A DNA stretch of 64,000 nt, taken from assembly GCF_007829955.1 (NCBI RefSeq), contig NZ_VIWX01000005.1:1-64000 (forward strand), read 5' to 3'. The translations under genes and the position numbers were made by a program. This document shows positions 53,212 through 61,691 of this stretch, piece after piece. The notes beneath the pieces are model-generated. The model saw nothing but the letters and a program-made list of their open reading frames with translations. It had not been told where the DNA came from and ran no database searches. This DNA is from Saccharopolyspora dendranthemae. GTDB taxonomy: Bacteria > Actinomycetota > Actinomycetes > Mycobacteriales > Pseudonocardiaceae. The stretch's first letter is position 1, and every line of letters begins with the position of its first letter.

Positions 53212-53478
53212 GTGTTGGGCATGGCTGCGATCGCGACAGGCGGGTGCCTGATCGAGTTGGAGGTGGTGGTGCTCGATGATCGGGAGTGCTGGCTGTGCCC
53301 GGTCGGCGGAGCCCGCTGCGGACGCGTCCTCGTCGACCTCGGCACCACGGGCCTCGACGCCCTGACGTTCCACACCGAGATCGCGCACCCGCACGTCCTC
53401 GCGGCATGGCGGGTCGCGCAACGAGCGGGGCGGCCCGCACCCGGCGCCGCGGCATGTCCCAGTTTTAGTCATAACTGA
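53212..53478 (+). CDS. Small cysteine-containing protein, unknown, 3' end inside a repeat
   Basis: An 88-residue frame from GTG 53212 (ATG 53221 is another option), without a clear ribosome site, so possibly leaderless. The middle VVLDDRECWLCPVGGARCGRVLVDLGTTGLDAL contains CWLC and a further Cys; no family is recognised. The last eight residues and the stop codon are supplied by the 68-bp repeat element that starts at 53458, so its original C-terminus may have been lost. Divergence from the short GntR gene and the shared operator-like repeats support it being real. Confidence 0.5.
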   Translation: MLGMAAIATGGCLIELEVVVLDDRECWLCPVGGARCGRVLVDLGTTGLDALTFHTEIAHPHVLAAWRVAQRAGRPAPGAAACPSFSHN

Positions 53479-53525
53479 GCCATGATCATGTCCGAAATGT
53501 CGGCTCAGTTAGGACTAAAACTGGG
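53458..53525. repeat. 68-bp inverted-repeat element, copy 4
   Basis: CCCAGTTTTAGTCATAACTG... and complement; both arms carry the TAACT variant in place of AAACT, leaving one mismatch in 24 bp. The interior is the reverse complement of copy 1 (CATGATCATGTCCGAAATG). It lies between convergent genes and overlaps the end of the one at 53212. Confidence 0.95.
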
Positions 53526-53555
53526 CGGTGTGCACCCGAAGGTGTCGGGGCGCCG

Positions 53556-53900
53556 TCACAGGTGGAGGGCTGCCCAGCCGACGCACATTTCGAGCGACAC
53601 GATGGAGAGCGCGAGGGCGACCTTCGCCGTCGTGCGGTTCGTCGCTCGTTCCGCGCCCGTCTTCCGCAGGGCGGCCACTCCGAGGAACGCTCCGAGGAGT
53701 CCACCGACGATCATGGTCGGCCACGTGACGAAGCCGTTGAGCGGGAAGACGTCGGTGGTCGGGGAGAGGCTGGTGAGCGGGAAGAACGCGGCGATGCACG
53801 CTGCGATTCCTGCCCAGAGCGCGGCAGTGCCGAGGGTGTTCCCGTGCTTCCGCTCGAACGGCGCCGCGCGGACGTAAGTGGACGGCAGCATTTCACTCAT
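53556..53900 (-). CDS. Small membrane protein (DUF4190-like)
   Basis: A 114-residue protein from ATG 53900. It has a polar N-terminus (PSTYVRAAPFERKHGNTLG) and three hydrophobic segments (ALWAGIAACIAAFFPL, PTMIVGGLLGAFLGVAAL, ALALSIVSLEMCVGWAAL), the layout of small DUF4190-like proteins. A weak ribosome site leaves the start uncertain; ATG 53891 is possible. Role unknown. It ends 30 bp from the 68-bp repeat. Confidence 0.65.
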   Translation of the reverse strand: MSEMLPSTYVRAAPFERKHGNTLGTAALWAGIAACIAAFFPLTSLSPTTDVFPLNGFVTWPTMIVGGLLGAFLGVAALRKTGAERATNRTTAKVALALSIVSLEMCVGWAALHL

Positions 53901-53986
53901 GAACGGCAAGGGTGCCCGATCATGCGAGAGGGCGGCAACGAATCGCTGATTTTCCCGGGCGGTCTTCGACGCGAGCACCGCCGGCG

Positions 53987-56536
53987 TCACTCCGCGGGAG
54001 TGCCGAGGTAAGGGGCGAGCAGTTGGTCGAGCGAGGTGGGTTTGCTCAGGTAGTAGCCCTGGGCGTGGTCGCAGCCGAGTTCCTTGAGGATGTCGAACTG
54101 CTCGGCCGTTTCCACGCCCTCGGCCACGACGTCGAGCCCGATCGCGTGGGCCATGGTGACGATGCTGGTGACGATGATCCGCAGTTCGTTCGAATCGCCC
54201 AGGTCGGTGATGAACGAGCGGTCGATCTTGAGCGTGTCCAGCGGGAGTCGCCGGAGCTGGGCCAACGAGGAGTAGCCGGTGCCGAAGTCGTCGATCGCCA
54301 GCGAGACCCCCAGCTCGCGCAGGGCGTTGAGCACTCGCGCGGCCGCAGCCGGGTCGTGCATGATCGCCTCCTCGGTGACCTCCAGGCACACGGCGTGAGC
54401 GGGCAGGCCCGAGTCGGAGAGGGCGTGCTGCACGAGCGCCAGCAGGTCGGGATCGTCGAGCTGGCGCGGTGAGAGGTTCGCGTTGAGGCCCACGTCGACC
54501 TGGTGGCGCTCGCGTTCGGCGGCGAGCTCGGTGGTGGCTGTGCGCAGCATGTGCTCGCTGATGGGGTTGATCAGCCCGCTGCCCTCGGCGACCGGGATGA
54601 ACTCGCTCGGCGGAACCGGCCCGTGGACCGGGTGCCGCCACCGCAGCAGCCCCTCCACCGACACGGTGCGATCGGCGCGCAGGTCCACGACGGGCTGGTA
54701 GGCGACCCAGAGCTGGTCCCGCCGCACCGCGTGGCGGAGGTCCTGCTCCAGGTCCATGCGCCGCTGCACGCCCTTGCGGAGCTCGACGTCGAAGTACGCG
54801 TAGCACCCGCCGCCTCCTCGCGTCTTCGCCTGGTACATCGCCACGTCGGCATCGCGCAGGAGGTCCTGGCCGGAGCGCTCGTCGCCGGGTTCGGACACCA
54901 CGACCCCGATGCTGCCGGTGAGGTGCAGCTGCCTGCCCTGCGCCCGGATCGGTTCGGTCAGCGAGGCGAGCAGCCGTCCGCAGCGCCGCCCGAGGCTGTC
55001 GTGGTCGCTCTCGTCGTGGGCGAGGACCACGAACTCGTCCCCGCCGAGCCGGCCCACCAGGTCCTCCGGGGGTGTCGCGTGGACGAGCCGTTGACCGACG
55101 CTGCGCACCACCTCGTCCCCGACGCCGTGCCCGAGCGAATCGTTGATGATCTTGAAGTTGTCGAGGTCGAGGAACAGCACGGAGATCGAGCGGCCCTGCT
55201 GCTGCGCGTGCTCGATGTGGCGCAGCACCAACGTGCGGTTGGCCAAACCCGTCAGCGGGTCGTGCGTCGCCTCGTGCTCCAGGCGGCTCTGGGCGGCGCG
55301 GCTCTCGGTGATGTCGGCGAACGACATGACGACCTTGTACGGCACGCCCTCCGCCGTGTTGAGCACTCGCGAGGTGACCGCCAGCCACGCGCTGGTGCCG
55401 TCCGCCCGATCGAGGCGAATCACCTGGGAGTTCACCAGCTCGCCCGGCCACCCGGGCCAGTCCTCGGGAAGCAGGGCGACCCCGGATTCGTCGAACACGG
55501 GCCAGGCGTCGAGCGAGGAGCCGATGATCTCCGAATCGGTCTCGCCGAAGATCCGCTGCGCAGCGGGGTTGGCGGATTCGATGACCGCGTTCGAGTCGAG
55601 CACGATGACGCCCTCGTCGAGCGCGTCGACCACGATCTCGAAGTCCTGCTCCGCGCGGCGGCGCTCCGCCTTCTCGTGGTGGGCCAGCTCCTCCTGCATC
55701 TGCGCGATGTGCCGGGTCTCGCTGAGGATGCGGGTGCGCATCGCCTCCACCGCACGCGCGACCGCAGCCAGCTCCAGCGGGCCCGATTCGTGGACGGCTC
55801 GGTCGAGGTCGCCCTCCGACACCTGGTTGACCTGCGACACGAGCGTGCGCAAGGGGCGGGTGAGGGATTTGCGGAGCAGGAGGCCGACCGCCGTCCAGGC
55901 CAGGAGGCCGGCCAGGGCCAGTGCGACGGTGAGCCAGTTCGCGGCCACCCGCGCACCGTCGGCTTTACCCGCTTCCGCCATGCCGATCTCGTTGACCCGG
56001 GCGCGCAGCTCGAACAGCTCGGCGCGCAGCTCGTCCGCGCGCTCCTCCTCGGACTCCCTCTCCTGCGGGGTGAGCTTCGACGGGCCCGGACCGCGGTTGC
56101 GCGAGATCAGCGGCTCGACGGACTGCTGGTGCCACCTCCGCGCGGCGGAGGCGACGTCGCTCACCAGCTCGTGCACCACGGGGTCGCCGGTGAGGTGGCG
56201 GCCCAAGGAATCTTGGAGCTGGGACGCGTTGGCCTGGCCGAGCGCGTAGTCGGTCAGGAACGACGGGTCGTCGGTCAGCAGGAACGCCCGGACGCGGTTC
56301 TCCTGGTCGGAGTAGGCGGTGATCAGCTGGGCGGTCTCGGTCTGCGCGGGCACGATTCTGTCGATCAGGTTGTCCGTCGAGACCTCGACCCGCTGCCGCA
56401 GGGCGAACGTCGCGCCGGTGATCACCACGCTCACCACGAGGAGGGCTCCGACGAGCACGTAGACGCGCTGCAGCAGGGAGAACTGTCCTCGCCGTCGCAG
56501 AGCCACCGGTCGAGTATGCGAGAACCCCGAGCTCAC
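53987..56536 (-). CDS. Membrane GGDEF-EAL protein with HAMP and PAS domains
   Basis: An 849-residue cyclic-di-GMP enzyme. TM1 (VYVLVGALLVVSVVITGATF) and TM2 (WLTVALALAGLLAWTAVGLLL) flank an extracytoplasmic helical sensor of about 150 residues; then a HAMP-like linker, PAS (FEIVVDALDEGVIVLDSNAVIESANPAAQRIFG), GGDEF with an intact motif (RLGGDEFVVL) and EAL. In the EAL domain the signature reads EGLLRW, while NLSPRQL, EVTEEAI, DDFGTGYSSL, LKIDRSFI and AEGVET are kept, so hydrolysis remains possible. GTG 56536 is a tentative start; the open frame beyond it runs through a repeat element. Confidence 0.9.
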   Translation of the reverse strand: MSSGFSHTRPVALRRRGQFSLLQRVYVLVGALLVVSVVITGATFALRQRVEVSTDNLIDRIVPAQTETAQLITAYSDQENRVRAFLLTDDPSFLTDYALGQANASQLQDSLGRHLTGDPVVHELVSDVASAARRWHQQSVEPLISRNRGPGPSKLTPQERESEEERADELRAELFELRARVNEIGMAEAGKADGARVAANWLTVALALAGLLAWTAVGLLLRKSLTRPLRTLVSQVNQVSEGDLDRAVHESGPLELAAVARAVEAMRTRILSETRHIAQMQEELAHHEKAERRRAEQDFEIVVDALDEGVIVLDSNAVIESANPAAQRIFGETDSEIIGSSLDAWPVFDESGVALLPEDWPGWPGELVNSQVIRLDRADGTSAWLAVTSRVLNTAEGVPYKVVMSFADITESRAAQSRLEHEATHDPLTGLANRTLVLRHIEHAQQQGRSISVLFLDLDNFKIINDSLGHGVGDEVVRSVGQRLVHATPPEDLVGRLGGDEFVVLAHDESDHDSLGRRCGRLLASLTEPIRAQGRQLHLTGSIGVVVSEPGDERSGQDLLRDADVAMYQAKTRGGGGCYAYFDVELRKGVQRRMDLEQDLRHAVRRDQLWVAYQPVVDLRADRTVSVEGLLRWRHPVHGPVPPSEFIPVAEGSGLINPISEHMLRTATTELAAERERHQVDVGLNANLSPRQLDDPDLLALVQHALSDSGLPAHAVCLEVTEEAIMHDPAAAARVLNALRELGVSLAIDDFGTGYSSLAQLRRLPLDTLKIDRSFITDLGDSNELRIIVTSIVTMAHAIGLDVVAEGVETAEQFDILKELGCDHAQGYYLSKPTSLDQLLAPYLGTPAE

Positions 56537-56638
56537 GACACTTCTGCTCAGCGCGTGCGGCTCGGTGGCGCCCTCGGAGCGCCTCGTGCGCGGGACGCGT
56601 CGCGCACACCCACTCGGGTGACGGCTGGGTCGGCAGCG

Positions 56639-56706
56639 GGCAGCTCTGGTCCGAACCGACCCATGATCATGTCCGTTGTGCCTGGTCGATTCAGACCAAA
56701 ACTGCC
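56639..56706. repeat. 68-bp inverted-repeat element, diverged copy B
   Basis: Starts GGCAGCTCTGGTCCGAACCGAC, contains CATGATCATGTCCG as in the main family and ends CAGACCAAAACTGCC; arms are imperfect. It is the only copy between divergent genes (GGDEF-EAL and the YncE-like gene). Confidence 0.78.
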
Positions 56707-56784
56707 CATCACCGCACCTCACCGCCTCCGCTGATCTAGCGTTCCGGCGAACTCGGAGACGGGACTGCGAGAGGGGCGGATGAC

Positions 56785-57822
56785 GTGGAGAACAGGCGGA
56801 CCGTGTTGCGGGCGATGGGCGGCGGACTGCTGGCCGCGGGCGTGGCCGCGAATCTGACCGCACCTGCCGCTGCCGCGGCGGACGGCGCTCGCCGGGAGGT
56901 CGCGGGAACGCTCCTGGTCGTGGAGAAGAGCGGCCACGCCGTCGCGTTCCACGACGTCGCGACCGGGAACCTGCTGCACCGGATCCCGCTCGAGCAGTAC
57001 CCGCACGAGATGGTCGTGGACAGCACGGGCCGGTACGCCTACATCGGGCACTACGGGGTGCGGATGTCCGGCGACCCGGGGACCGGCGGCACCAGCGTGT
57101 TCGTCATCGACCTCGCCGCCCGCGAACTGGTGCGGACGATCGACCTCAGCCCGTTCAACCGCCTGCACGGCATCGCAATCGACGACCAGGACCGCCTCCA
57201 CGTGCTCAGCGAGGAGAAGGGGGTCCTCCTGCGGATCGACGACCCGGCGCACGCCGACGCGCCCTCCGGCGCGGTGCACACCGGCGGCATCAAGACGCAC
57301 ATGGTCGTGGTGAACCGGGCGGGCACGCACGCCTACGTCACCGGCCTGCTGTCGCACACGGTCAGCCTCGTCGACCCGCACGACGCCTCGGTGCCGCCGA
57401 TCATCGCCTCGCCCGGCCGGCTGCCCGAGAGCTGCGCCCTGAGCGAGGACGAGAGCCTCCTGTACGTGGGTGCGCGGGAGGACAAGGCCATCGTCGTGCT
57501 CGATGCCCGGACGCTGCACGAGAAGAAGCGGGCGTCCGTGCCGGGAGATCCGCTGCGCGTCTACGTGATCCCCGGCGATGGCGACGTGCTGACGACCGAC
57601 ATCGAGAACCGGACCGTCACCCGCTACCGGCCCGACCTCGGCGAAGAGCGGTCGATCGGCTTCCGCGGCACCCCGGCCGGCATCTCGTTCCACCCCGCGG
57701 AACCGACGGCGTTCGTCACCCTGCTGGACATCAACGAGGTGGCGGTCCTCGACCTCAGGTCGTTCGCGGTGACCGGAACCATCGCCACCGGCGCGGAACC
57801 CGACGTCACCGCGCTGATCTGA
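56785..57822 (+). CDS. Secreted YncE-like beta-propeller protein
   Basis: A 345-residue protein with a twin-arginine-like signal (NRRTVLRAMGGGLLAAGVAANL, cleavage near AAAAA at about residue 35). The rest is a seven-bladed propeller of YVTN/lactonase type: GTLLVVEKSGHAVAFHDVATG, HEMVVDSTGRYAYIGHYG, KTHMVVVNRAGTHAYVTG and SCALSEDESLLYVGAREDKAIVVLDARTL. GTG 56785 is used. Substrate unknown; some members bind cell-wall or metal-linked ligands, but nothing here identifies one. Confidence 0.82.
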   Translation: MENRRTVLRAMGGGLLAAGVAANLTAPAAAAADGARREVAGTLLVVEKSGHAVAFHDVATGNLLHRIPLEQYPHEMVVDSTGRYAYIGHYGVRMSGDPGTGGTSVFVIDLAARELVRTIDLSPFNRLHGIAIDDQDRLHVLSEEKGVLLRIDDPAHADAPSGAVHTGGIKTHMVVVNRAGTHAYVTGLLSHTVSLVDPHDASVPPIIASPGRLPESCALSEDESLLYVGAREDKAIVVLDARTLHEKKRASVPGDPLRVYVIPGDGDVLTTDIENRTVTRYRPDLGEERSIGFRGTPAGISFHPAEPTAFVTLLDINEVAVLDLRSFAVTGTIATGAEPDVTALI

Positions 57823-58024
57823 ACGCACCCGACCTGAACGCGCGGCGTCTCGGGAGACCCGCGTGATGTCCGGCGGACAGGGCGGTGCTCCGTCCGGCCT
57901 CGGCGAATTCCGGGAGCGTCCGGCGTACATCTACTCAGCGCGAGAACGTTCTTCAACGCTGCCCTGACAGCCCCCTTGACCTGCAGGATTGAACCTACGA
58001 CGAGGTCGGGGCGAGGTGAAGGTG

Positions 58025-58222
58025 ATGATCGAGGAGAACCGGAGGATCGGGAGGCCGATGTGCCGTTCGGCGAACTTCGCCGTGGTGCTGCGCGAAGCGC
58101 AGTGGGAGCTCGACCGGGTGGCCTTCCGGCTGCCGAGGGGCGAGGTCTCCCGGAGTGAGAGGCACGCGCTCGCCGACGCCTTGGCGGAACTGGCCGAGGT
58201 GCTGCGGGACTACGAGGGATGA
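58025..58222 (+). CDS. Small unknown helical protein
   Basis: A 65-residue protein, MIEENRRIGRPM... to ...AEVLRDYEG, from ATG 58025 with GAGGTGAAGG upstream. It is mainly helical with a possible basic N-terminus (SERHALADALAELAEVLRDY at the end). The upstream gap contains an AGAACGTTCT palindrome at 57943-57952. No family recognised; it precedes the oxidase gene by 69 bp in the same direction. Confidence 0.6.
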   Translation: MIEENRRIGRPMCRSANFAVVLREAQWELDRVAFRLPRGEVSRSERHALADALAELAEVLRDYEG

Positions 58223-58291
58223 CCGGGCGGCCGGGTGAAACCGGGCTTCGGGAGAGGTCCACCCGGCAGCGGGGCTGCTAGCGTCGAACGC

Positions 58292-59239
58292 GTGAGTCCG
58301 GTACTCGTGATCGGTGCGGGTGTGCACGGTCTGACCTGCGGCGTCGTACTCGCCGAAGCAGGTCGGCAGGTGCTGATCCGCACCGCTGAGCGCCCTCGCG
58401 AGACCACCTCGGCGGTGGCCGGGGCGATGTGGGGCCCGGCGCGGCTCAAGCCGGCGGACCGAGTGCTCTACTGGGCGACCCTCTCGCACGCCGAGTTCAC
58501 CGCGCTGGCGCGCGACGAGAGCTCCGGCGTGCACCTGGCCCCGGGACGGATGGCCGCGCGGTTCGACCTCGGCGACGTCGTCCCTCCCGAGACCAAGCTC
58601 GTCCCCGACCTGCGCCGATGCCACGAGCACGAGCTTCCCGGCGGATTCGTCTGGGGTTACCGCGCGACGGTCCCGCTGATCGACATGCCGCGCTACCTCG
58701 ACTTCCTGCTCGCCAGGTTCCAGGCGGCGGGCGGCGAGATCCGGCTGGGGCCGGTGCAGTCGCTGGCCGACGCCGTCGCCGAATCCGACACGGTGGTCAA
58801 CTGCACCGGCGTCGGCGCTCACGAGCTCGTCGGCGACCCCGGCGTGCACCCCGTCCTCGGCCAGCACGTGGTGGTGCGCAACCCGGGCATCGACGAGTAC
58901 TTCATCGAGCTCACCGACGGAGGCGAGTTCACGTCCTGGATGCCGCACGGCGACCGAGTCGTGCTCGGCGGCGTCTCCCTGGACCACGACTGGCGGCGGA
59001 CGCCGCGAGCCGACCTCAGCGCCGGGATCCGACGCCGCGTGGCCGAGCTCGAACCGCGGCTGGCGGACGCGGAAGTCCTGGAGGAGACCGTCGGGCTGCG
59101 GCCGGGCCGCGAGTCCGTCCGCGTCGAGGCCGAGCGCTACGAGGGCGCCCGGATCATCCACGACTACGGACACGCGGGCAGCGGCATCGGCTTGTCCTGG
59201 GGATGCGCCTACGAGGTAGCCGACCTCGTCGAGGGCTAG
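58292..59239 (+). CDS. FAD-dependent D-amino-acid oxidase family protein
   Basis: A 315-residue DAO-type oxidase from GTG 58292. The FAD motif is VLVIGAGVHGLTCGVVLAEAG at the N-terminus; the sequence TTSAVAGAMWGP and the central VNCTGVGAHELVGD, HPVLGQHVVV and the late HDYGHAGSGIGLSWGCA follow the D-amino-acid oxidase pattern with the C-terminal FAD-contact motif. It would oxidise a D-amino acid to the 2-oxo acid with hydrogen peroxide. Its stop overlaps the convergent phhB-like gene by 4 bp. Confidence 0.88.
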   Translation: MSPVLVIGAGVHGLTCGVVLAEAGRQVLIRTAERPRETTSAVAGAMWGPARLKPADRVLYWATLSHAEFTALARDESSGVHLAPGRMAARFDLGDVVPPETKLVPDLRRCHEHELPGGFVWGYRATVPLIDMPRYLDFLLARFQAAGGEIRLGPVQSLADAVAESDTVVNCTGVGAHELVGDPGVHPVLGQHVVVRNPGIDEYFIELTDGGEFTSWMPHGDRVVLGGVSLDHDWRRTPRADLSAGIRRRVAELEPRLADAEVLEETVGLRPGRESVRVEAERYEGARIIHDYGHAGSGIGLSWGCAYEVADLVEG

Positions 59240-59529
59240 CCGAACTGCTCGACGACGGTGTCGATCTCCTGGGCCAGCGAGGTGTCGTTGCCGGTGATGC
59301 CGCCCTTGAAGTGGGTGGACAAGTAGAACGTCACCGTCTTGTAGCGGATGTCGATGTCGGGGTGGTGGTTCTCGGACTCGGCGATCTCGGCGATGCGCGT
59401 GACGGCCTGGATGGCCTGCGGGAACCCGGGGAAGTCGACCTCGCGGACGATCTTGTCGCCGTCCCGGTGCCACTCCGGCAGGTGCTCCAGCGCCTCGGAG
59501 ATCTGCGCGTCGGTGAGGAGTTCGGTCAT
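59236..59529 (-). CDS. Pterin-4a-carbinolamine dehydratase
   Basis: A 97-residue protein with the family core EHLPEWHRDGDKIVREVDFPGFPQAIQAVTRIAEIAESENHHPDIDIRYKTVTFYLSTHFKGGITGNDTSLAQEID. The ENHHPD motif contains the two histidines of the active site. It recycles the pterin cofactor of aromatic hydroxylases, although none is seen in this window. It overlaps the oxidase gene by 4 bp tail to tail. Confidence 0.93.
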   Translation of the reverse strand: MTELLTDAQISEALEHLPEWHRDGDKIVREVDFPGFPQAIQAVTRIAEIAESENHHPDIDIRYKTVTFYLSTHFKGGITGNDTSLAQEIDTVVEQFG

Positions 59530-59658
59530 GTCCTCATGGTGCCTGAGCGAGCACGTTCCGACCGCCCGCGACGTGCCCATTCTGAGATCGAGCTGAGAAT
59601 CGGGCCGGTCACCGTGAGAAGGCCCTGAGACAGGTGCTCCGGACGGGTTCTGGTCGGC

Positions 59659-60354
59659 ATGCTGGTCACCATGTTGCCTCGGGTTCTGGTGGTCGACGAC
59701 GAGCCGGGAGTGCGGACGGCCCTGCGCCGCGGACTGTCCGCGGAGGGCATGGAGGTCAGCGTCGCCGCCGACGGGACCGAAGCGCTGCGCCTGGCCACGA
59801 CCGGTGCCTTCGACGTCGTACTGCTCGACGTCATGCTGCCCGGCATGTCCGGTTACCGGGTGCTGGAGCGGATGCGCGAGCAGGACGTGGCCACGCCGGT
59901 CCTGCTGATCTCCGCCAAGAGCGGTGAGGTCGACCAGGCCGACGGCCTCGATCTCGGCGCCGACGGCTACCTGGTCAAACCCTTCTCGTTCCTGGTGCTC
60001 GTCGCCCAGGTGCGGGCGCTGCTGCGGCGCCGCGACAACGCCGGTCAGCAGGCGTGCCTGCGCGTGGGAGCGCTGGAGATCGACCGCAGCAACCGCGAAG
60101 TGCACTGGGGCGGTCAGCCGGTCACGCTCTCGCCGCGCGAGTTCGGCCTGCTGGTCGCGCTGGCGAGCCACCCGGAGTCGGTGGTGCCCAAGGACGACCT
60201 GCTGCGGATGGTCTGGGGCGAGGAGCAGTTCGTCACCCGCAACGTCGTCGAGGTCTACGTGGGCTACCTGCGGCGCAAGCTCACCGCGGTGGGAGCGGGC
60301 GAGCTCGTGCAGACCGTGCGCGGGCAGGGCTACCGGGTCAGCGCCGACGCATGA
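59659..60354 (+). CDS. OmpR family response regulator
   Basis: A 231-residue regulator. Receiver domain: acidic pair D13-D14 (VLVVDDEPGVRTAL), phospho-acceptor D57 (DVVLLDVMLPGMSGY) and K107 (YLVKPFS). The winged-helix DNA-binding domain follows (ALEIDRSNREVHWGGQPVTLSPREFGLLVALASHPESVVPKDDLLRMVWGEEQFVTRNVVEVYVGYLRRKL). ATG 59659 or 59671 could start it. The stop overlaps the kinase start (ATGA), so the pair forms a two-component system. Confidence 0.93.
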   Translation: MLVTMLPRVLVVDDEPGVRTALRRGLSAEGMEVSVAADGTEALRLATTGAFDVVLLDVMLPGMSGYRVLERMREQDVATPVLLISAKSGEVDQADGLDLGADGYLVKPFSFLVLVAQVRALLRRRDNAGQQACLRVGALEIDRSNREVHWGGQPVTLSPREFGLLVALASHPESVVPKDDLLRMVWGEEQFVTRNVVEVYVGYLRRKLTAVGAGELVQTVRGQGYRVSADA

Positions 60355-61670
60355 TCCGGAGGCTGCGCGGGTGGTGGCAGCGCCGCACCATCCAGTTCCG
60401 GACCAGCGTCGTGGCCGCCGTCGTCGCGCTGATCGGTCTGAGCGTCGTCGCGCACGCGGGCGCCGGGATCGTCAGCTGGTTGCTGATCGACTCCGTGGAC
60501 GCCGACCTCACGCGCATCGCGCGTGGCACGGCGAGCCAGGTCGCCTCGGGGCAGCCGCACCTGCCCCGTCCCGACGTGCGGGTGCTGAGCGCCGACGGGG
60601 CACCGGTGGACGGCCTGCCCAGCACCAACCTGGGCGAGTGGCAGATCGCCGAGCTGCGGGCGGGCAGCGGGGTCCTGGACTTCGTGGCGCCCGCGGAGCT
60701 GCACCGCTGGCGCGGCGTCCCGGTCACCGATCCCGGCGGCCGCGACCTGCTGGTGGCCGCCGAGTCCCGCCTGGTCGGCTTCGCCGACACCGCCGGTCGC
60801 ACCGGGAAGCTGCTCGGCTTCGGATCGGTGATCGCGGCGGCGCTGGTCGGCTTCGCGACGTGGCTGGTCGTCCACCGATCGCTGCGCCCGGTGGACCGGA
60901 TCCGCAGCGCGGCGGCCGGACTTCCCGAAGGCGAGCGGCTGCCGGTGCCCGAGGCCGCCGACGAGATCCGCGCGCTGGCCGAGGAGCTCAACGCGATGCT
61001 GGCGCGACGGGACGCCGACACCGAGCGGCTGCGGCGCTTCACCGGCGACGCCGCCCACGAGCTGCGCAACCCGGTCGCCTCCATCCGAGCGCAGGCCGAG
61101 GTCGCCGTGATGCACCCCGATCCGGACATCGCCCACGAGACGCTGCAGGACATCGCCGGCGAAGCGCAGCGGCTCTCCACCCTCGTGGAGAGCTTGCTGG
61201 CGCTGGCCAGAGCGGAACGCGAGGGGGAACCGGCCGGGCCCGTGGACCTGGCCTCGGCCGTGCGCACCGCGGCGGAACGGCTCGGAACGGACATCGAATC
61301 GGACCTGCCGGACGAGCCGGTGCTCGTGCTCGCCGCGTCCGCCGAGGTCTCGACCGTCGTGGAGAACGTCATCGGCAACGCGGTGCGCTACGGCCGGACG
61401 CTCGTGCGCGCGTCGGTGCAGGCCGAGCAGGGGATGGGCGTGCGGCTGCTGGTCGACGACGACGGACCCGGCATCCCGCCCGAGCACCGCGCCCGCGTGT
61501 TCGACCGCTTCTACCGGGTCGAGCCGGATCGGGCTCGCAGCACGGGCGGGGCCGGGTTGGGGCTCGCCCTGGCCGCTGAGGCCGTGCGCAGGCGCGGCGG
61601 ATCGGTGCGCGCGGGGGAGTCGCCGGAGGGCGGCGCCCGCATCGAGGTCCGGTGGCCTTCCGCCCGCTGA
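60351..61670 (+). CDS. Sensor histidine kinase
   Basis: A 439-residue kinase co-translated with the response regulator. TM1 is at about 20-42 and TM2 at 155-176, enclosing a sensor domain of about 110 residues; HAMP follows to about 225. The H-box is DAAHELRNPVASIRAQAEV with His236; the ATPase shows ENVIGNAVRYGR, DDDGPGIPPEHRARVFDRF and GGAGLGLALA. The signal is unknown; the neighbouring genes do not reveal it. Confidence 0.93.
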   Translation: MIRRLRGWWQRRTIQFRTSVVAAVVALIGLSVVAHAGAGIVSWLLIDSVDADLTRIARGTASQVASGQPHLPRPDVRVLSADGAPVDGLPSTNLGEWQIAELRAGSGVLDFVAPAELHRWRGVPVTDPGGRDLLVAAESRLVGFADTAGRTGKLLGFGSVIAAALVGFATWLVVHRSLRPVDRIRSAAAGLPEGERLPVPEAADEIRALAEELNAMLARRDADTERLRRFTGDAAHELRNPVASIRAQAEVAVMHPDPDIAHETLQDIAGEAQRLSTLVESLLALARAEREGEPAGPVDLASAVRTAAERLGTDIESDLPDEPVLVLAASAEVSTVVENVIGNAVRYGRTLVRASVQAEQGMGVRLLVDDDGPGIPPEHRARVFDRFYRVEPDRARSTGGAGLGLALAAEAVRRRGGSVRAGESPEGGARIEVRWPSAR

Positions 61671-61691
61671 CGTCCGGCAAGATTCACCGGC

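Noticed and set aside
56537..56863. N-terminal extension of the GGDEF-EAL protein
   Set aside because: The frame runs through a repeat element and has no family match; the region upstream of TM1 is best taken as non-coding.
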